The notes beneath the pieces are model-generated. The model searched no databases, was not told the origin of the DNA, and saw only the letters and a list, made by a program, of their open reading frames with translations. Below are positions 1 to 8,257 of a DNA stretch of 64,000 bases, piece after piece; position 1 is the first letter of the stretch, and each line of letters opens with the position of its first letter. This DNA is from an uncultured SAR86 cluster bacterium (lineage in GTDB: Bacteria; Pseudomonadota; Gammaproteobacteria; Magnimaribacterales; AG-339-G14): NCBI GenBank assembly GCA_902578495.1, contig CACHCY010000001.1, forward strand, positions 123,975-187,974, written 5' to 3'. A program made the translations under genes and the position numbers.

Positions 1-47
1 TATAAAGATTTTGCCTTGCCGCTCGATAAAAGTTCTATTTTTTTCAT
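1..47 (-). CDS. purC: SAICAR synthetase PurC, N-terminal fragment (cut by window edge)
   Basis: Only the first codons are inside the window. Reading the minus strand from the ATG at 47 gives MKKIELLSSGKAKSLY, which matches the start of PurC (typically M-x-K-x-E-L-L-Y-x-G-K-A-K), the purine enzyme that joins aspartate to CAIR. It lies directly downstream of bamC and dapA in the same direction, as in the E. coli dapA-bamC-purC order. The call rests on 16 residues plus synteny; the rest of the gene lies before base 1. Confidence 0.8.
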   Translation of the reverse strand, partial: MKKIELLSSGKAKSL

Positions 48-56
48 AATTAATAT

Positions 57-1004
57 TTAAGATAGAGATTGATTAATTTCAGACAGAAGGCTTTCAAGTT
101 CATCATTCCATTCTTCTGAATCTAACATTATTTGAGTTAGATCTTCTGAAGATGATCTTACAATAATTTTATACTCTTTAGGCTCACTTTTTCTAAGTCT
201 TGCAAGGATTCCCTCTTCTTCAGGCAAACCATAATTAATCAAAACATAGCCCTCCTCTCTGTTTAGATCTTTAACACTAATTGCTGCCTCTTTAAGAGCT
301 CTGTTCAGAGCTGCCCAAGTTCTGGCAAAACCTATACTCAGCTTGATATATGATTTTCCATCATCTGTATTGATTACCTCAGACTTTCGGCCTTGATTTA
401 AGTTTAAGGCAACCAAGGAAGTGCCTTGAGAAACAGTAGCTGAAGAAAAATAATCCAGCAACTTTCGTAAAAAATCATCTGCCTCAGAATTATCATTATC
501 CAAAATAGCCCAATCATTTTCCTGTTTCACAAGCTCAGTAAAAAATAATTCAGTACTAGCTTGTCTTATTCCATGTTCAACTTTAAATCGATACTTGACC
601 TCTTTATCCTTTCTGTTGAAAATTTCTGTTTCAATGACCCCTTCATTTGGATCAGAAATCCCAATAGATAAATCATTTTCGTTTTCAATATATTGATTAA
701 GAATCGGCCATACAGAGCTAGGCAATGACTCAACATATAACCATCTAATTTGACCAAGTTTGTGGAGTCTTATTTCATTATTGCTGCCAGAAGAAAAAAA
801 CTGTCTTGGTCTTTGAAGCTCATAACTCAATTTTTCTTTATCTATTTCGCCATTTATTGGATACAAATCTAAGAGAATTGTAATGTCCTCAATGACTTCA
901 GATAAAGTGTTATCCTCTTCTTCTAATAAATATGCATTTCTTGATTGCTTGGATGGATCAGAAACACAGCTGACCAAAATTAAAAGTAATATAAAAAATC
1001 TCAT
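57..1004 (-). CDS. bamC: Outer membrane protein assembly factor BamC (NlpB)
   Basis: This 315-residue lipoprotein begins with a short hydrophobic signal and a lipobox LVSC, with lipidated Cys13. It is the usual size for BamC (344 in E. coli) and sits between dapA and purC, exactly the E. coli position. BamC is an accessory lipoprotein of the BAM complex, which inserts beta-barrel proteins into the outer membrane; the two helix-grip domains would lie at about residues 90-200 and 210-310. The sequence is divergent, so the call depends on synteny, lipoprotein signal and length together. It starts one base downstream of the dapA stop and is surely cotranscribed with it. Confidence 0.85.
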   Translation of the reverse strand: MRFFILLLILVSCVSDPSKQSRNAYLLEEEDNTLSEVIEDITILLDLYPINGEIDKEKLSYELQRPRQFFSSGSNNEIRLHKLGQIRWLYVESLPSSVWPILNQYIENENDLSIGISDPNEGVIETEIFNRKDKEVKYRFKVEHGIRQASTELFFTELVKQENDWAILDNDNSEADDFLRKLLDYFSSATVSQGTSLVALNLNQGRKSEVINTDDGKSYIKLSIGFARTWAALNRALKEAAISVKDLNREEGYVLINYGLPEEEGILARLRKSEPKEYKIIVRSSSEDLTQIMLDSEEWNDELESLLSEINQSLS

Positions 1005-1005
1005 T

Positions 1006-1884
1006 TCAAATTAACTCAAGTTTTAGTAGTTCCTCTTGCAAGGTTTGTTGATGCTTTTTAGAGAGGTTAGTTAAAGGTAATCTAATTCCAATGTCTATCA
1101 AGCCCATTCTACTTAAAACCCATTTTACAGGTATAGGATTAGATTCTAAAAATAGCATTGTGTTCAAATTCGAAATTTTATTTTCTATAACTTTTGCCTC
1201 TGAAGATTCTTCAAGAGCAAAATCACATAATTTAGACATTAGATCAGGTACAACATTGGCAGTAACCGAAATATTTCCATGACCTCCATTCAGAATAAAG
1301 TCTGTTGCCGTGGCATCGTCACCTGAGTATAGAAAAAAAGTTTCATCGCTTATTAATTTTTTGAGTATCTCTAATCTTGATAGATCTCCTGTGGCCTCTT
1401 TGATTCCTGAAATATTTTCATGAGGTGCTAGCCTGGCGATAGTTTCAGGCAGTAAATCACAACTAGTTCTTCCCGGAACGTTATAAAGCACCTGAGGGAA
1501 TTCAACTTGATCTGCAATCTGAGTGTAGTGTTGGAATAGACCTTCTTGTGTAGGCTTGTTGTAATAAGGTGTAACAGATAGAGAAGCATCGGCACCAGCA
1601 CTTTTGGCTGCCATACTTAAGTATATTGCTTCCTTTGTACTATTAGCGCCTGTTCCAGCAAAAATAAAAGCCTTTTTATCTGCTCTTTTGACTATTCTTT
1701 CTATAACTGAAATATGTTCTGAAACTTCCAAAGTAGCAGATTCACCCGTTGTGCCTACTGCAATAATTCCTTTAGTTCCTGATTCAATATGAAAATCTAC
1801 AAGTTTATCAAGAGCATCCAGATCAAGGTCTCCATTTGCCTTCATAGGAGTCACAATTGCTACTATACTTCCCTTAACTAACAT
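1006..1884 (-). CDS. dapA: 4-hydroxy-tetrahydrodipicolinate synthase
   Basis: DapA condenses pyruvate with aspartate semialdehyde, the first committed step to diaminopimelate and lysine. The 292-residue protein has the family motifs: GTTGES near residue 44, SVTPYYNKP with the triad tyrosine near 107, LYNVPGRT with Tyr134, and GIKEATG with the Schiff-base Lys162. The length is standard for the TIM-barrel family. It heads the dapA-bamC-purC run and is divergent from bcp across 68 bases. Its product feeds the meso-DAP used by MurE in the same window. Confidence 0.97.
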   Translation of the reverse strand: MLVKGSIVAIVTPMKANGDLDLDALDKLVDFHIESGTKGIIAVGTTGESATLEVSEHISVIERIVKRADKKAFIFAGTGANSTKEAIYLSMAAKSAGADASLSVTPYYNKPTQEGLFQHYTQIADQVEFPQVLYNVPGRTSCDLLPETIARLAPHENISGIKEATGDLSRLEILKKLISDETFFLYSGDDATATDFILNGGHGNISVTANVVPDLMSKLCDFALEESSEAKVIENKISNLNTMLFLESNPIPVKWVLSRMGLIDIGIRLPLTNLSKKHQQTLQEELLKLELI

Positions 1885-1952
1885 ATTTCTTTTTGCAAAA
1901 TTGAATTGTATATTATTGACTTGAATAAATTACTTTTTTTAAGAGGAAAAAA

Positions 1953-2426
1953 ATGGGAAAAATTATAGAAGGAAAAAAAATTCCAACTTTTAAGGCAGAA
2001 GCTACAAATGATTCTGTTTTTGATCTAAAAAATAATAAAAAGAATTTGGTGATTTATTTCTATCCTAAAGATAATACTCCCGGATGCACGACTGAGGGAG
2101 AAAATTTTAGAGACCTTTACAAAAAGTTTGAAAATGTAAATGCAGAAATTTTCGGCGTCTCAAGAGAAAGCATAAAGTCTCATGAAAATTTTAAAGAAAA
2201 ATTTAAATTTCCTTTTGAACTCATAAGTGATCCTCAAGAAAAACTTTGTAAATTATTTGATGTTATTAAGGAAAAAAGTATGTATGGAAAAAAATACATG
2301 GGAATAGAAAGAAGTACTTTCTTAATCGATTCAAATAATAAGTTAATCAAAGAATGGAGGAAAGTTAAGGTTCCTGGGCATGCACAAGAGGTCTTAGAAA
2401 CTCTTGAAGAACATCTAAAAAGTTAA
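1953..2426 (+). CDS. bcp: Thioredoxin-dependent peroxiredoxin Bcp/PrxQ
   Basis: A 157-residue Bcp/PrxQ peroxiredoxin that would reduce hydroperoxides in the cytoplasm. The active-site motif TPGCTTEG places the peroxidatic cysteine at residue 45. The resolving Cys often found five residues later is absent (Glu50); another cysteine at residue 99 could serve, as in a PrxQ subgroup, but this is inference. A clear GAGG ribosome binding site precedes the ATG. The 3' end overlaps the convergent perM by four bases. Bcp, perM and bepA also lie close together in E. coli. Confidence 0.93.
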   Translation: MGKIIEGKKIPTFKAEATNDSVFDLKNNKKNLVIYFYPKDNTPGCTTEGENFRDLYKKFENVNAEIFGVSRESIKSHENFKEKFKFPFELISDPQEKLCKLFDVIKEKSMYGKKYMGIERSTFLIDSNNKLIKEWRKVKVPGHAQEVLETLEEHLKS

Positions 2427-3472
2427 TTATTAACTAATGGCCAGGACTTTATCACTGCTCTTATTGCAGTAGCCAATGGGACCGCCAATAAAACTCCCCA
2501 AAATCCCCAAATGCCTCCAAAAATAAGTATTGCTAACACAATTAAAACTGGATGGAGATTTACTTCTCTTCCAATTAAGAGCGGGAATAGAACATTCCCA
2601 TCTAGAGCTTGAATGATCAGATAAGTAGCTAGGAAAATTAAATAATTCATATCCAGGCCCCATTGAAAATACCCAACGATAGCTACTGGTATCGTTACAA
2701 AAATAGCACCAAACAATGGTATCAATACCGATAAACCAACCAATATACCAAGTAGAAGAGAATAATTGGCACCGAGTATAGAGAATGCGGTTGTTGTTAC
2801 AATCCCTACAATGATTAACTCAAGAACTTTACCTCTAAGATATTTAAAAAGTTGAGAATCTAGTTCTATCCAGATTTTTGAGGCTGAACTTTTATCGCTA
2901 GGAAGAAAATAAGCAACGTACTCAAGCATTTGCTTTTTATCTTTTAAAAAGAAGAATACTAAAAAAGGAATTAGTACTAAATAGATAAGTGCACTCATTG
3001 CTGCTGAAAACCCAGCATTAAGCTGTAAAAGAGTTTGCTCAAGAATGTTAGGCAAACTAGAAGTTACAGTGACACTCAAGTTTTCGATTTGTTCTGAGGT
3101 AAAAAATTCTGGGTAATCATTAAAGAAATTCACAAGAATATCTTCTAGGTTTTCTACGATTCTAGGTAATTCATTTACCAAACCAATTATTTGTCTTGAA
3201 AGTAAAGGGAAGATTAAAAACAATGAAAGATATAGAGCAAAAAACAAAGTTATCGAAATAGTTAGGCCTATCGGCCTTGAAAACCCTCTTCTTTCTGCGG
3301 CAGTAACTACACTGTTTAATAAATATGCCACAAGGGCGCTTATAAATAACGGCGTAAGAATTGAACCGAAGAAAATCACTATAATTCCTATGAAAACTAA
3401 TAAAATTGATAAAGAAATTTGATCTTCCGTATGAAAATATTTATCAATAAGATTCTTAAAATATGAAGCCAT
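2423..3472 (-). CDS. perM: AI-2E family transporter, PerM-like inner-membrane protein
   Basis: A 349-residue polytopic membrane protein of the AI-2E/PerM family. Hydrophobic segments lie near residues 20-55, 65-90 and 150-175, with a dense block from about 210 to 340. The conserved C-terminal part contains PLFGAIFVTIPVA and a terminal GFWGVLLAVPLA motif. Family members act as exporters or permeases of mostly unproven substrate. It is divergent from bepA, as perM and bepA are in E. coli, which supports the name. Its substrate cannot be read from sequence. Confidence 0.85.
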   Translation of the reverse strand: MASYFKNLIDKYFHTEDQISLSILLVFIGIIVIFFGSILTPLFISALVAYLLNSVVTAAERRGFSRPIGLTISITLFFALYLSLFLIFPLLSRQIIGLVNELPRIVENLEDILVNFFNDYPEFFTSEQIENLSVTVTSSLPNILEQTLLQLNAGFSAAMSALIYLVLIPFLVFFFLKDKKQMLEYVAYFLPSDKSSASKIWIELDSQLFKYLRGKVLELIIVGIVTTTAFSILGANYSLLLGILVGLSVLIPLFGAIFVTIPVAIVGYFQWGLDMNYLIFLATYLIIQALDGNVLFPLLIGREVNLHPVLIVLAILIFGGIWGFWGVLLAVPLATAIRAVIKSWPLVNN

Positions 3473-3513
3473 AAATTTTTGAACTATTTTGTTTTCTAGT
3501 AATCAAAAGTAAT

Positions 3514-3526
3514 TATACTGTTATTG
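3514..3526 (+). promoter_or_regulatory. Candidate -10 box placing the bepA transcript start at its GTG
   Basis: TATACT at 3514-3519 lies six bases before the GTG start codon at 3526, and no Shine-Dalgarno sequence is present. If the box is real, transcription would begin at about the first base of the start codon (a leaderless mRNA). No good -35 is visible and the DNA is AT-rich, so chance is possible. Confidence 0.3.
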
Positions 3527-4968
3527 TGAAGAGATTTTTTTTATTTTTAACTTTAGTAGCTCTTTCTTTCTCGAGCGCTCAAGACATTCAGGATGATTTG
3601 CCAGTTTTAGGAGATAGATCGTCCGCATCGTTATCTTTATCTGGTGAATTTGAAATGGGCAGATTATGGCTATCTCTTTTCAGATCGCAAGCTAAAGAGC
3701 ATTCCGATCCTCTTGTGAGGTCATACATAGAAGATTTGATATATAGGCTAGCAGAGAATTCACAAGTTAAAGACAGAAGATTTGAATTCATTATCATTGA
3801 TGATAAGTCTATAAATGCCTTTGCAGCGGCTGGAGGGATAATAGGGATTAATACTGGTTTATTCTTTTACACAGATGATGAGTCTGAATTTTCGTCAGTT
3901 ATGACTCACGAATTAGCTCATTTAAGCCAGAGACATTATGCAAGAAGTCAAAATAGAGGATCGCCTTTGGCAAATGCTCTAATGATTCTAGGAAGCATAG
4001 CTTTGGCGGCTGCATCTAATAATCCTCAAGCGATCATAACTGGACCAGCCTTGATGCAGCAATTAAATACCAATTTCACTCGCTCTAATGAGCAAGAAGC
4101 AGATCGAATAGGCTTCAATAATCTTGTCAGGTCAGGTTTTGATCCCAAAGGACAAGGGAGGATGTTTAAGATACTTCAGGATCTATCTCGTAATAATTCT
4201 GAAGATCAATTTGGTTACTTAAGGACTCATCCATTTCCTAAGGATCGTATTACTGATGCAAGGATTAGGGAAACTGAGTTTGTAGAAAAAAACTCATTTG
4301 TATCGTACAGAGACTCAGTTGACTTTCATCTGGTTAAAAAAAGAATTGAAAGCGGAATAGAGCAAAATCCTAGAGGTTTAATAAGAAAATATTCCAGTGA
4401 GCTTAGAAAAGCAAAAACAAAAAAAGATGAGACTATTTCAAGATATGCTCTTCACCTTGCTCATCTAAATAATAAAGATTATTCAAAAGCCTTTTCGCTA
4501 ATAAGAGAATGCATAGAGTTAGATCCTATCAATATCAATCTTCAAATATCTCTTATGGAAGCTCATATGAAGGCTGGAAATATCCTTGAGAGTGTTTCTT
4601 TAGGAAAAAACCTTATTTCTCTACACCCTAATAATTATTCTATATCTCTGTTGTTGTCTAAAGCATTATTCAGAGATAAAAAATATGATGAAGCTGAGGA
4701 AATTTTAAACGACATTTCAAAAAAAAGACCTACCGATCCTTTCGTTTGGTACGAGTTAGCAGAAGTGCAAGGCTTTTCAAACAACCTTATTGGATTGCAT
4801 AGGTCTAGAGCAGAGTACTTCTTTTTAACGGGGCGGTTTGAAGCAGCAATCATGCAACTTAGAGAAGCATCAAAACTAGCTGTAAACTTCTTCGAAGTAA
4901 ATGAAAGTATCAGAACTAGAATGGAAGAAATCTATCAGACTACTGAAGCCTTGAAGAGAATGGGCTGA
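3526..4968 (+). CDS. bepA: Beta-barrel assembly-enhancing protease BepA (M48 metalloprotease with TPR repeats)
   Basis: A 480-residue periplasmic zinc protease. The N-terminal signal peptide ends near AQD at residue 20. The peptidase M48 domain carries HELAH at 128-132 and a likely third zinc ligand in NEQEAD (Glu191). The C-terminal half, from about residue 300, is helical and TPR-like. BepA assists or degrades stalled LptD and other barrel proteins at the BAM complex, which fits bamC nearby. The start is GTG and has no ribosome binding site. The stop codon directly abuts the convergent HIT gene with no bases between them. Confidence 0.93.
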   Translation: MKRFFLFLTLVALSFSSAQDIQDDLPVLGDRSSASLSLSGEFEMGRLWLSLFRSQAKEHSDPLVRSYIEDLIYRLAENSQVKDRRFEFIIIDDKSINAFAAAGGIIGINTGLFFYTDDESEFSSVMTHELAHLSQRHYARSQNRGSPLANALMILGSIALAAASNNPQAIITGPALMQQLNTNFTRSNEQEADRIGFNNLVRSGFDPKGQGRMFKILQDLSRNNSEDQFGYLRTHPFPKDRITDARIRETEFVEKNSFVSYRDSVDFHLVKKRIESGIEQNPRGLIRKYSSELRKAKTKKDETISRYALHLAHLNNKDYSKAFSLIRECIELDPININLQISLMEAHMKAGNILESVSLGKNLISLHPNNYSISLLLSKALFRDKKYDEAEEILNDISKKRPTDPFVWYELAEVQGFSNNLIGLHRSRAEYFFLTGRFEAAIMQLREASKLAVNFFEVNESIRTRMEEIYQTTEALKRMG

Positions 4969-5319
4969 TTAAGCAGGGAATAAATCAGAGAAATTTCTTC
5001 CAGCTAATAAATGTAAGTGAAGATGAAAGACAGTCTGCCCTGCAGAGGCTCCATTATTTATTACAACGTTAAATGAATCTTCTGTTTCAAATTTTCTAGA
5101 CATCTCTCCCACAATAAACATCAAGTGTCCGAGAATTGATACATCCTCGTCAGAAGCATCTGATAATTTTGGAATTGGCTTTTTTGGAATAATAAGTAAA
5201 TGTATTGGGGCCTTGGGATTAATATCCTCAATAACAATACATAAATCATCTTCATAATGAGTGGTGGATGGTATTTCTTTATCTATTATCTTTTGAAAGA
5301 TAGTTTTTTCTTCCGACAT
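4969..5319 (-). CDS. hinT: HIT-family purine nucleoside phosphoramidase (HinT-like)
   Basis: A 116-residue histidine triad protein with the active-site motif HLHLHLL (His99, His101, His103) near its C terminus and an N-terminal IFQKIIDKEIP typical of HinT. HinT hydrolyses AMP-lysine and similar phosphoramidates in the cytoplasm. It directly follows crcB with no gap on the minus strand and abuts the convergent bepA. The length is normal for the family. Confidence 0.93.
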   Translation of the reverse strand: MSEEKTIFQKIIDKEIPSTTHYEDDLCIVIEDINPKAPIHLLIIPKKPIPKLSDASDEDVSILGHLMFIVGEMSRKFETEDSFNVVINNGASAGQTVFHLHLHLLAGRNFSDLFPA

Positions 5320-5676
5320 CTAAGAAATCTTATAACCCAAGTGAGTAGCACTCAAGCACAAAAGTACATTTACTAAAATGTACAAAAAAGAATTTGTCAT
5401 TCCAAAAGTTTGATACAGTTCTAAAGACTCTTTGGTAAAAGCTGAAAATGTTGTGAATGATCCTAGAAATCCTATGATTAAGAAATTTTTTATATTTTCC
5501 GAAATCACTTCTGAAGTCTCTGAAATATAAAAACCAATAAAGAAGCATCCTATGATGTTCACTACCAGAGTCCCAAGGGTGAAGCTTAGAATTGAATAAT
5601 TATTCAAAAATGAGGATATCAAATATCTTGACGAAGCGCCTAAAGCTCCACCGAAAGAAATCATTAAAATAGACAT
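5320..5676 (-). CDS. crcB: Fluoride channel CrcB/Fluc
   Basis: A 118-residue protein with four hydrophobic helices. It shows the Fluc signatures GGALGASSRYL at the N terminus and GFLGSFTTFSAF near residue 70, the latter holding the phenylalanine and serine residues that line the fluoride pore. Fluc proteins act as dual-topology dimers that export fluoride. The gene starts eight bases after the CCA end of tRNA-Lys and is followed at once by the HIT gene. No fluoride riboswitch is visible in the short upstream gap. Confidence 0.93.
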   Translation of the reverse strand: MSILMISFGGALGASSRYLISSFLNNYSILSFTLGTLVVNIIGCFFIGFYISETSEVISENIKNFLIIGFLGSFTTFSAFTKESLELYQTFGMTNSFLYILVNVLLCLSATHLGYKIS

Positions 5677-5683
5677 ATTAAAG

Positions 5684-5759
5684 TGGTGGGTCGTATAGGA
5701 TTCGAACCTATGACCAATTGATTAAAAGCCAACTGCTCTACCAACTGAGCTAACGACCC
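5684..5759 (-). tRNA. tRNA-Lys (anticodon TTT)
   Basis: The minus strand reads GGGTCGT at the 5' end, pairing with ACGACCC before discriminator A and an encoded CCA, 76 bases in all. The anticodon loop is CTTTTAA (TTT, lysine), the D arm contains AGCTCAGTTGGTAGAGC and the T loop GGTTCGAATCC. It sits five bases after the cpoB stop and eight before crcB, so it may be processed from the tol-pal transcript. Confidence 0.97.
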
Positions 5760-5764
5760 ACGTA

Positions 5765-6451
5765 TTATTGAAACTTTTTCAACTCTTCGGCTGCGAGTAT
5801 ACCAGCTCCAGAGTCAGGGTGATTGTTAATTAAGTAATTAAAATATTCTTTTGCCTTATTAGAATCTTCTGACCTTAAACTGATCATTCCTAATTTAAAA
5901 TTTGCGTCTGGCACCCTACTATGTTCCTCATAAGATGAAATTAGTTCATTAAAAGATTCAGAGGAATCAGTGTAATTTTCTTGAAGAAAATATATTTCAC
6001 CTAACCAAAATAAAGCATCTCCAATGAAATTTCCTTCAGGAAATGAAAGAATCAAGTATCTTAATTTTTCTGATGCTTCAGCAAATCTTCCATCTTCTAT
6101 GAGCTGAAGAGAATCTGACCAAAGGTCAAATTCATTACTAGCATCATCCTCTTCGATTAACCCTGCTAATGGATCTAATGCATCTATATTTGTTCCCTCT
6201 ATTTCTTCTTGAACCAACAAAATACCTTCTAACTCATGGATTCTTTTATCTAAATCTACATATCTGAGTTGCTGCGTATCTTCAATTCTATTTAATTTAT
6301 AGTTAATTTCTTCAAGTTGACTCAAGAGTGTTTGAATTTCTTTTTCAAGGGAATTGATCTTATTTAATAATAACCTTTCCGACTCGGAATCTTGCGCCCA
6401 AGTCGAAGAGGTTATTAAAAAAAATAAAAGTAAAAGAGATCTTTTAATCAC
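5765..6451 (-). CDS. cpoB: Cell division coordinator CpoB (YbgF), last gene of the Tol-Pal operon
   Basis: A 228-residue periplasmic protein with a signal peptide ending near TWAQ (residue 20). An N-terminal trimerising coiled coil spans about residues 25-75 and TPR repeats about 105-225. CpoB links Tol-Pal with PBP1B during constriction. It follows pal by six bases, as in E. coli. The start codon is GTG at 6451. The length is slightly short of the E. coli protein (263). Confidence 0.92.
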   Translation of the reverse strand: MIKRSLLLLFFLITSSTWAQDSESERLLLNKINSLEKEIQTLLSQLEEINYKLNRIEDTQQLRYVDLDKRIHELEGILLVQEEIEGTNIDALDPLAGLIEEDDASNEFDLWSDSLQLIEDGRFAEASEKLRYLILSFPEGNFIGDALFWLGEIYFLQENYTDSSESFNELISSYEEHSRVPDANFKLGMISLRSEDSNKAKEYFNYLINNHPDSGAGILAAEELKKFQ

Positions 6452-6457
6452 TTAAAG

Positions 6458-6925
6458 CTAGTAAAGGGATATCTCAACTCTCCTGTTAGCTTTATATGCC
6501 GATTCAGAAGAACCAAGCCTATCTGGTCTTTCTTCGCCGTATGAAACGACATCAATCTTAGAAGATGAGATACCGTTGACTATTAAAAATTCTTTAACGG
6601 ATTGAGCTCTTTTTTCACCCAATGCTAGATTATATTCTCTTGTGCCTCTCTCGTCGCAATGCCCTTCTAATCTGATTGCCTTTGCTCTTTTAGCAAATCT
6701 AATGTACTGCTCCAAGGTATCCATGGCATCGTCACCAAGGTCAAAGTTATCAAACTCAAAATAAACCTTATCAGGCAAATTTACATCCATTTTAGGTCCC
6801 ATCTGAGCAGATTGACCAGAAACAGAAGCGTAGCTAGATGCAGATACATCGTCAGCGACATCGTTAGCACAACCACTACCTAAACATGCCAATATTGATA
6901 TTAGAAAAATACTTATTGGTTCCAT
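6458..6925 (-). CDS. pal: Peptidoglycan-associated lipoprotein Pal
   Basis: Pal anchors the outer membrane to peptidoglycan and binds TolB. I take the ATG at 6925, not the upstream ATG at 6937, because the GAGG ribosome binding site overlaps the upstream one and lies six bases before the inner one; this gives 155 residues. The signal peptide has two cysteines, in ILAC and GSGC, and the first fits a lipobox better. The OmpA-like domain follows, with the peptidoglycan-binding stretch GHCDERGTREYNLALGEKRA and a C-terminal YGEERP. It lies between tolB and cpoB. Confidence 0.95.
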   Translation of the reverse strand: MEPISIFLISILACLGSGCANDVADDVSASSYASVSGQSAQMGPKMDVNLPDKVYFEFDNFDLGDDAMDTLEQYIRFAKRAKAIRLEGHCDERGTREYNLALGEKRAQSVKEFLIVNGISSSKIDVVSYGEERPDRLGSSESAYKANRRVEISLY

Positions 6926-6970
6926 TTTTATCCTCATCTAGTTAAACGTTCTATTATGTTTGACTCAAAA

Positions 6971-6990
6971 TTCTTGAATTAGTTCAAGAA
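6971..6990 (-). terminator. Hairpin at the tolB stop, possible partial terminator
   Basis: TTCTTGAA and TTCAAGAA form a perfect 8-bp inverted repeat with a 4-base loop that contains the tolB stop. On the minus strand the stem is followed by TTTT. It could attenuate transcription between tolB and pal, or just stabilise the upstream mRNA. Confidence 0.4.
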
Positions 6991-8256
6991 AGGAGACCAA
7001 ACAGGTTCCCGAATAGCGCCAATTTTACTAGGTATTTTAAACTTTGCCAGCCCATCAAGCGAAATTCCTGCTAAATAGCCATTTTCAGCGTCTTTCGTGG
7101 CATAAATAATGAAGTTATTATTAGGAGAAACGCTTGGAGATTCATCTAATGATGTCTCAGTAAGCATCTTTAGACCACTTTTTCCGAGGCGTTTTATTGA
7201 AATATGAAACTTTTCTTCTGATCTATGAACAAAAACAATGTTCTTCCCATCAGGGAAATATCTTCCTCTAGCATTATAGTTTCCATCAAAAGTTATTCGA
7301 GAAATTTTTCTCGTAATTAGGCTAACCTCATATAGTTGAGGAGTTCCTGATCTATTAGAGGTAAATAGAAGTTTCCTGCCGTTTGTAGAGAATGAGGGTT
7401 CTGTATCTATTCCGTAATGCGCAGTAATTCTAGAAATCTTTTCGGTCTTTAGATCATATAAATACACATCAGGATTGCCGCTCCTAGACGAAACAAAAGC
7501 TAAATAATTTCCATTTGGAGACCAAACAGGAGCACTGTTGATTCCAGGATACCTTCTTAATGAATTTCTTTTTCCTGAGGATAAATCTTGGATAAAAATT
7601 TCAGAATTACCATTCTCAAATGAAACGTAACTTATTTTTTTTCCATCAGGAGACCAATCTGGTGACATTATTGGTTCAGGTGAGTCAAACAAAGTAATTT
7701 CATTATCGCCATTGATATCACATATGTTTAATTGATACTTATCCTTTTCAGGATTGAGAATATACATAAGTTTTGTAGTAAAAATTCCGTCCACTCCAGT
7801 TATCTGTTTGTAAATTCTATTACTCATTTTATGTGATGAGAGTACAAGAGAATCTGCAGATGACCTTGCAGTTCCATTGAGGAGATTTCTTCCTTGTCTT
7901 ATGTCAAAGAGAAAGTAATTTACGATAAATTTTGATGAATCCTCCTCAAGGCTTATAAAACCTGCTACAACATAATCAATATCCAAAGTCTTCCAGTCGT
8001 TGTAAAAAAAATCATCTGGAGATGATGGAAAAGCTATCAGGTCGCTGTTGGCAATTATTTCAAACTCTCCAAACAAAGATAAATTATCTGATATTTGATT
8101 GGTTAATAGATAAGATATTGATTGATCGTCATAAAGAAAAGGAACAATGGCAATCCTCGGGGGCTCTTCTGTTCCTCTACTGATTTCAATAGTTATATTT
8201 GAAAAAATAGATAGCGAAAAAAGAAATATAGAAATAAAAAATACTTTAAGGTTCAT
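6979..8256 (-). CDS. tolB: Tol-Pal system periplasmic protein TolB
   Basis: The frame is open back to 8337, but the first 27 codons overlap tolA and lack a signal peptide. The ATG at 8256 begins MNLKVFFISIFLFSLS, a proper signal sequence, and comes just after the tolA stop. The 425-residue product has the TolB N-terminal domain (about 25-165) and a six-bladed beta-propeller. The blades carry repeats such as DWSPDGKKISYVS, VWSPNGNYLAFVS and SFSTNGRKLLFTS. TolB binds Pal in the periplasm and is released by energised TolQRA. Confidence 0.95.
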   Translation of the reverse strand: MNLKVFFISIFLFSLSIFSNITIEISRGTEEPPRIAIVPFLYDDQSISYLLTNQISDNLSLFGEFEIIANSDLIAFPSSPDDFFYNDWKTLDIDYVVAGFISLEEDSSKFIVNYFLFDIRQGRNLLNGTARSSADSLVLSSHKMSNRIYKQITGVDGIFTTKLMYILNPEKDKYQLNICDINGDNEITLFDSPEPIMSPDWSPDGKKISYVSFENGNSEIFIQDLSSGKRNSLRRYPGINSAPVWSPNGNYLAFVSSRSGNPDVYLYDLKTEKISRITAHYGIDTEPSFSTNGRKLLFTSNRSGTPQLYEVSLITRKISRITFDGNYNARGRYFPDGKNIVFVHRSEEKFHISIKRLGKSGLKMLTETSLDESPSVSPNNNFIIYATKDAENGYLAGISLDGLAKFKIPSKIGAIREPVWSPFLN

Positions 8257-8257
8257 T

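Noticed and set aside
1885-1952. Promoters in the dapA/bcp gap
   Set aside because: Several TTGA- and TATA-like words are present in AT-rich DNA but no pair with good spacing stands out.
6926-6937. Upstream ATG for pal
   Set aside because: The GAGG ribosome binding site overlaps this ATG, so the ATG at 6925 is the better start.
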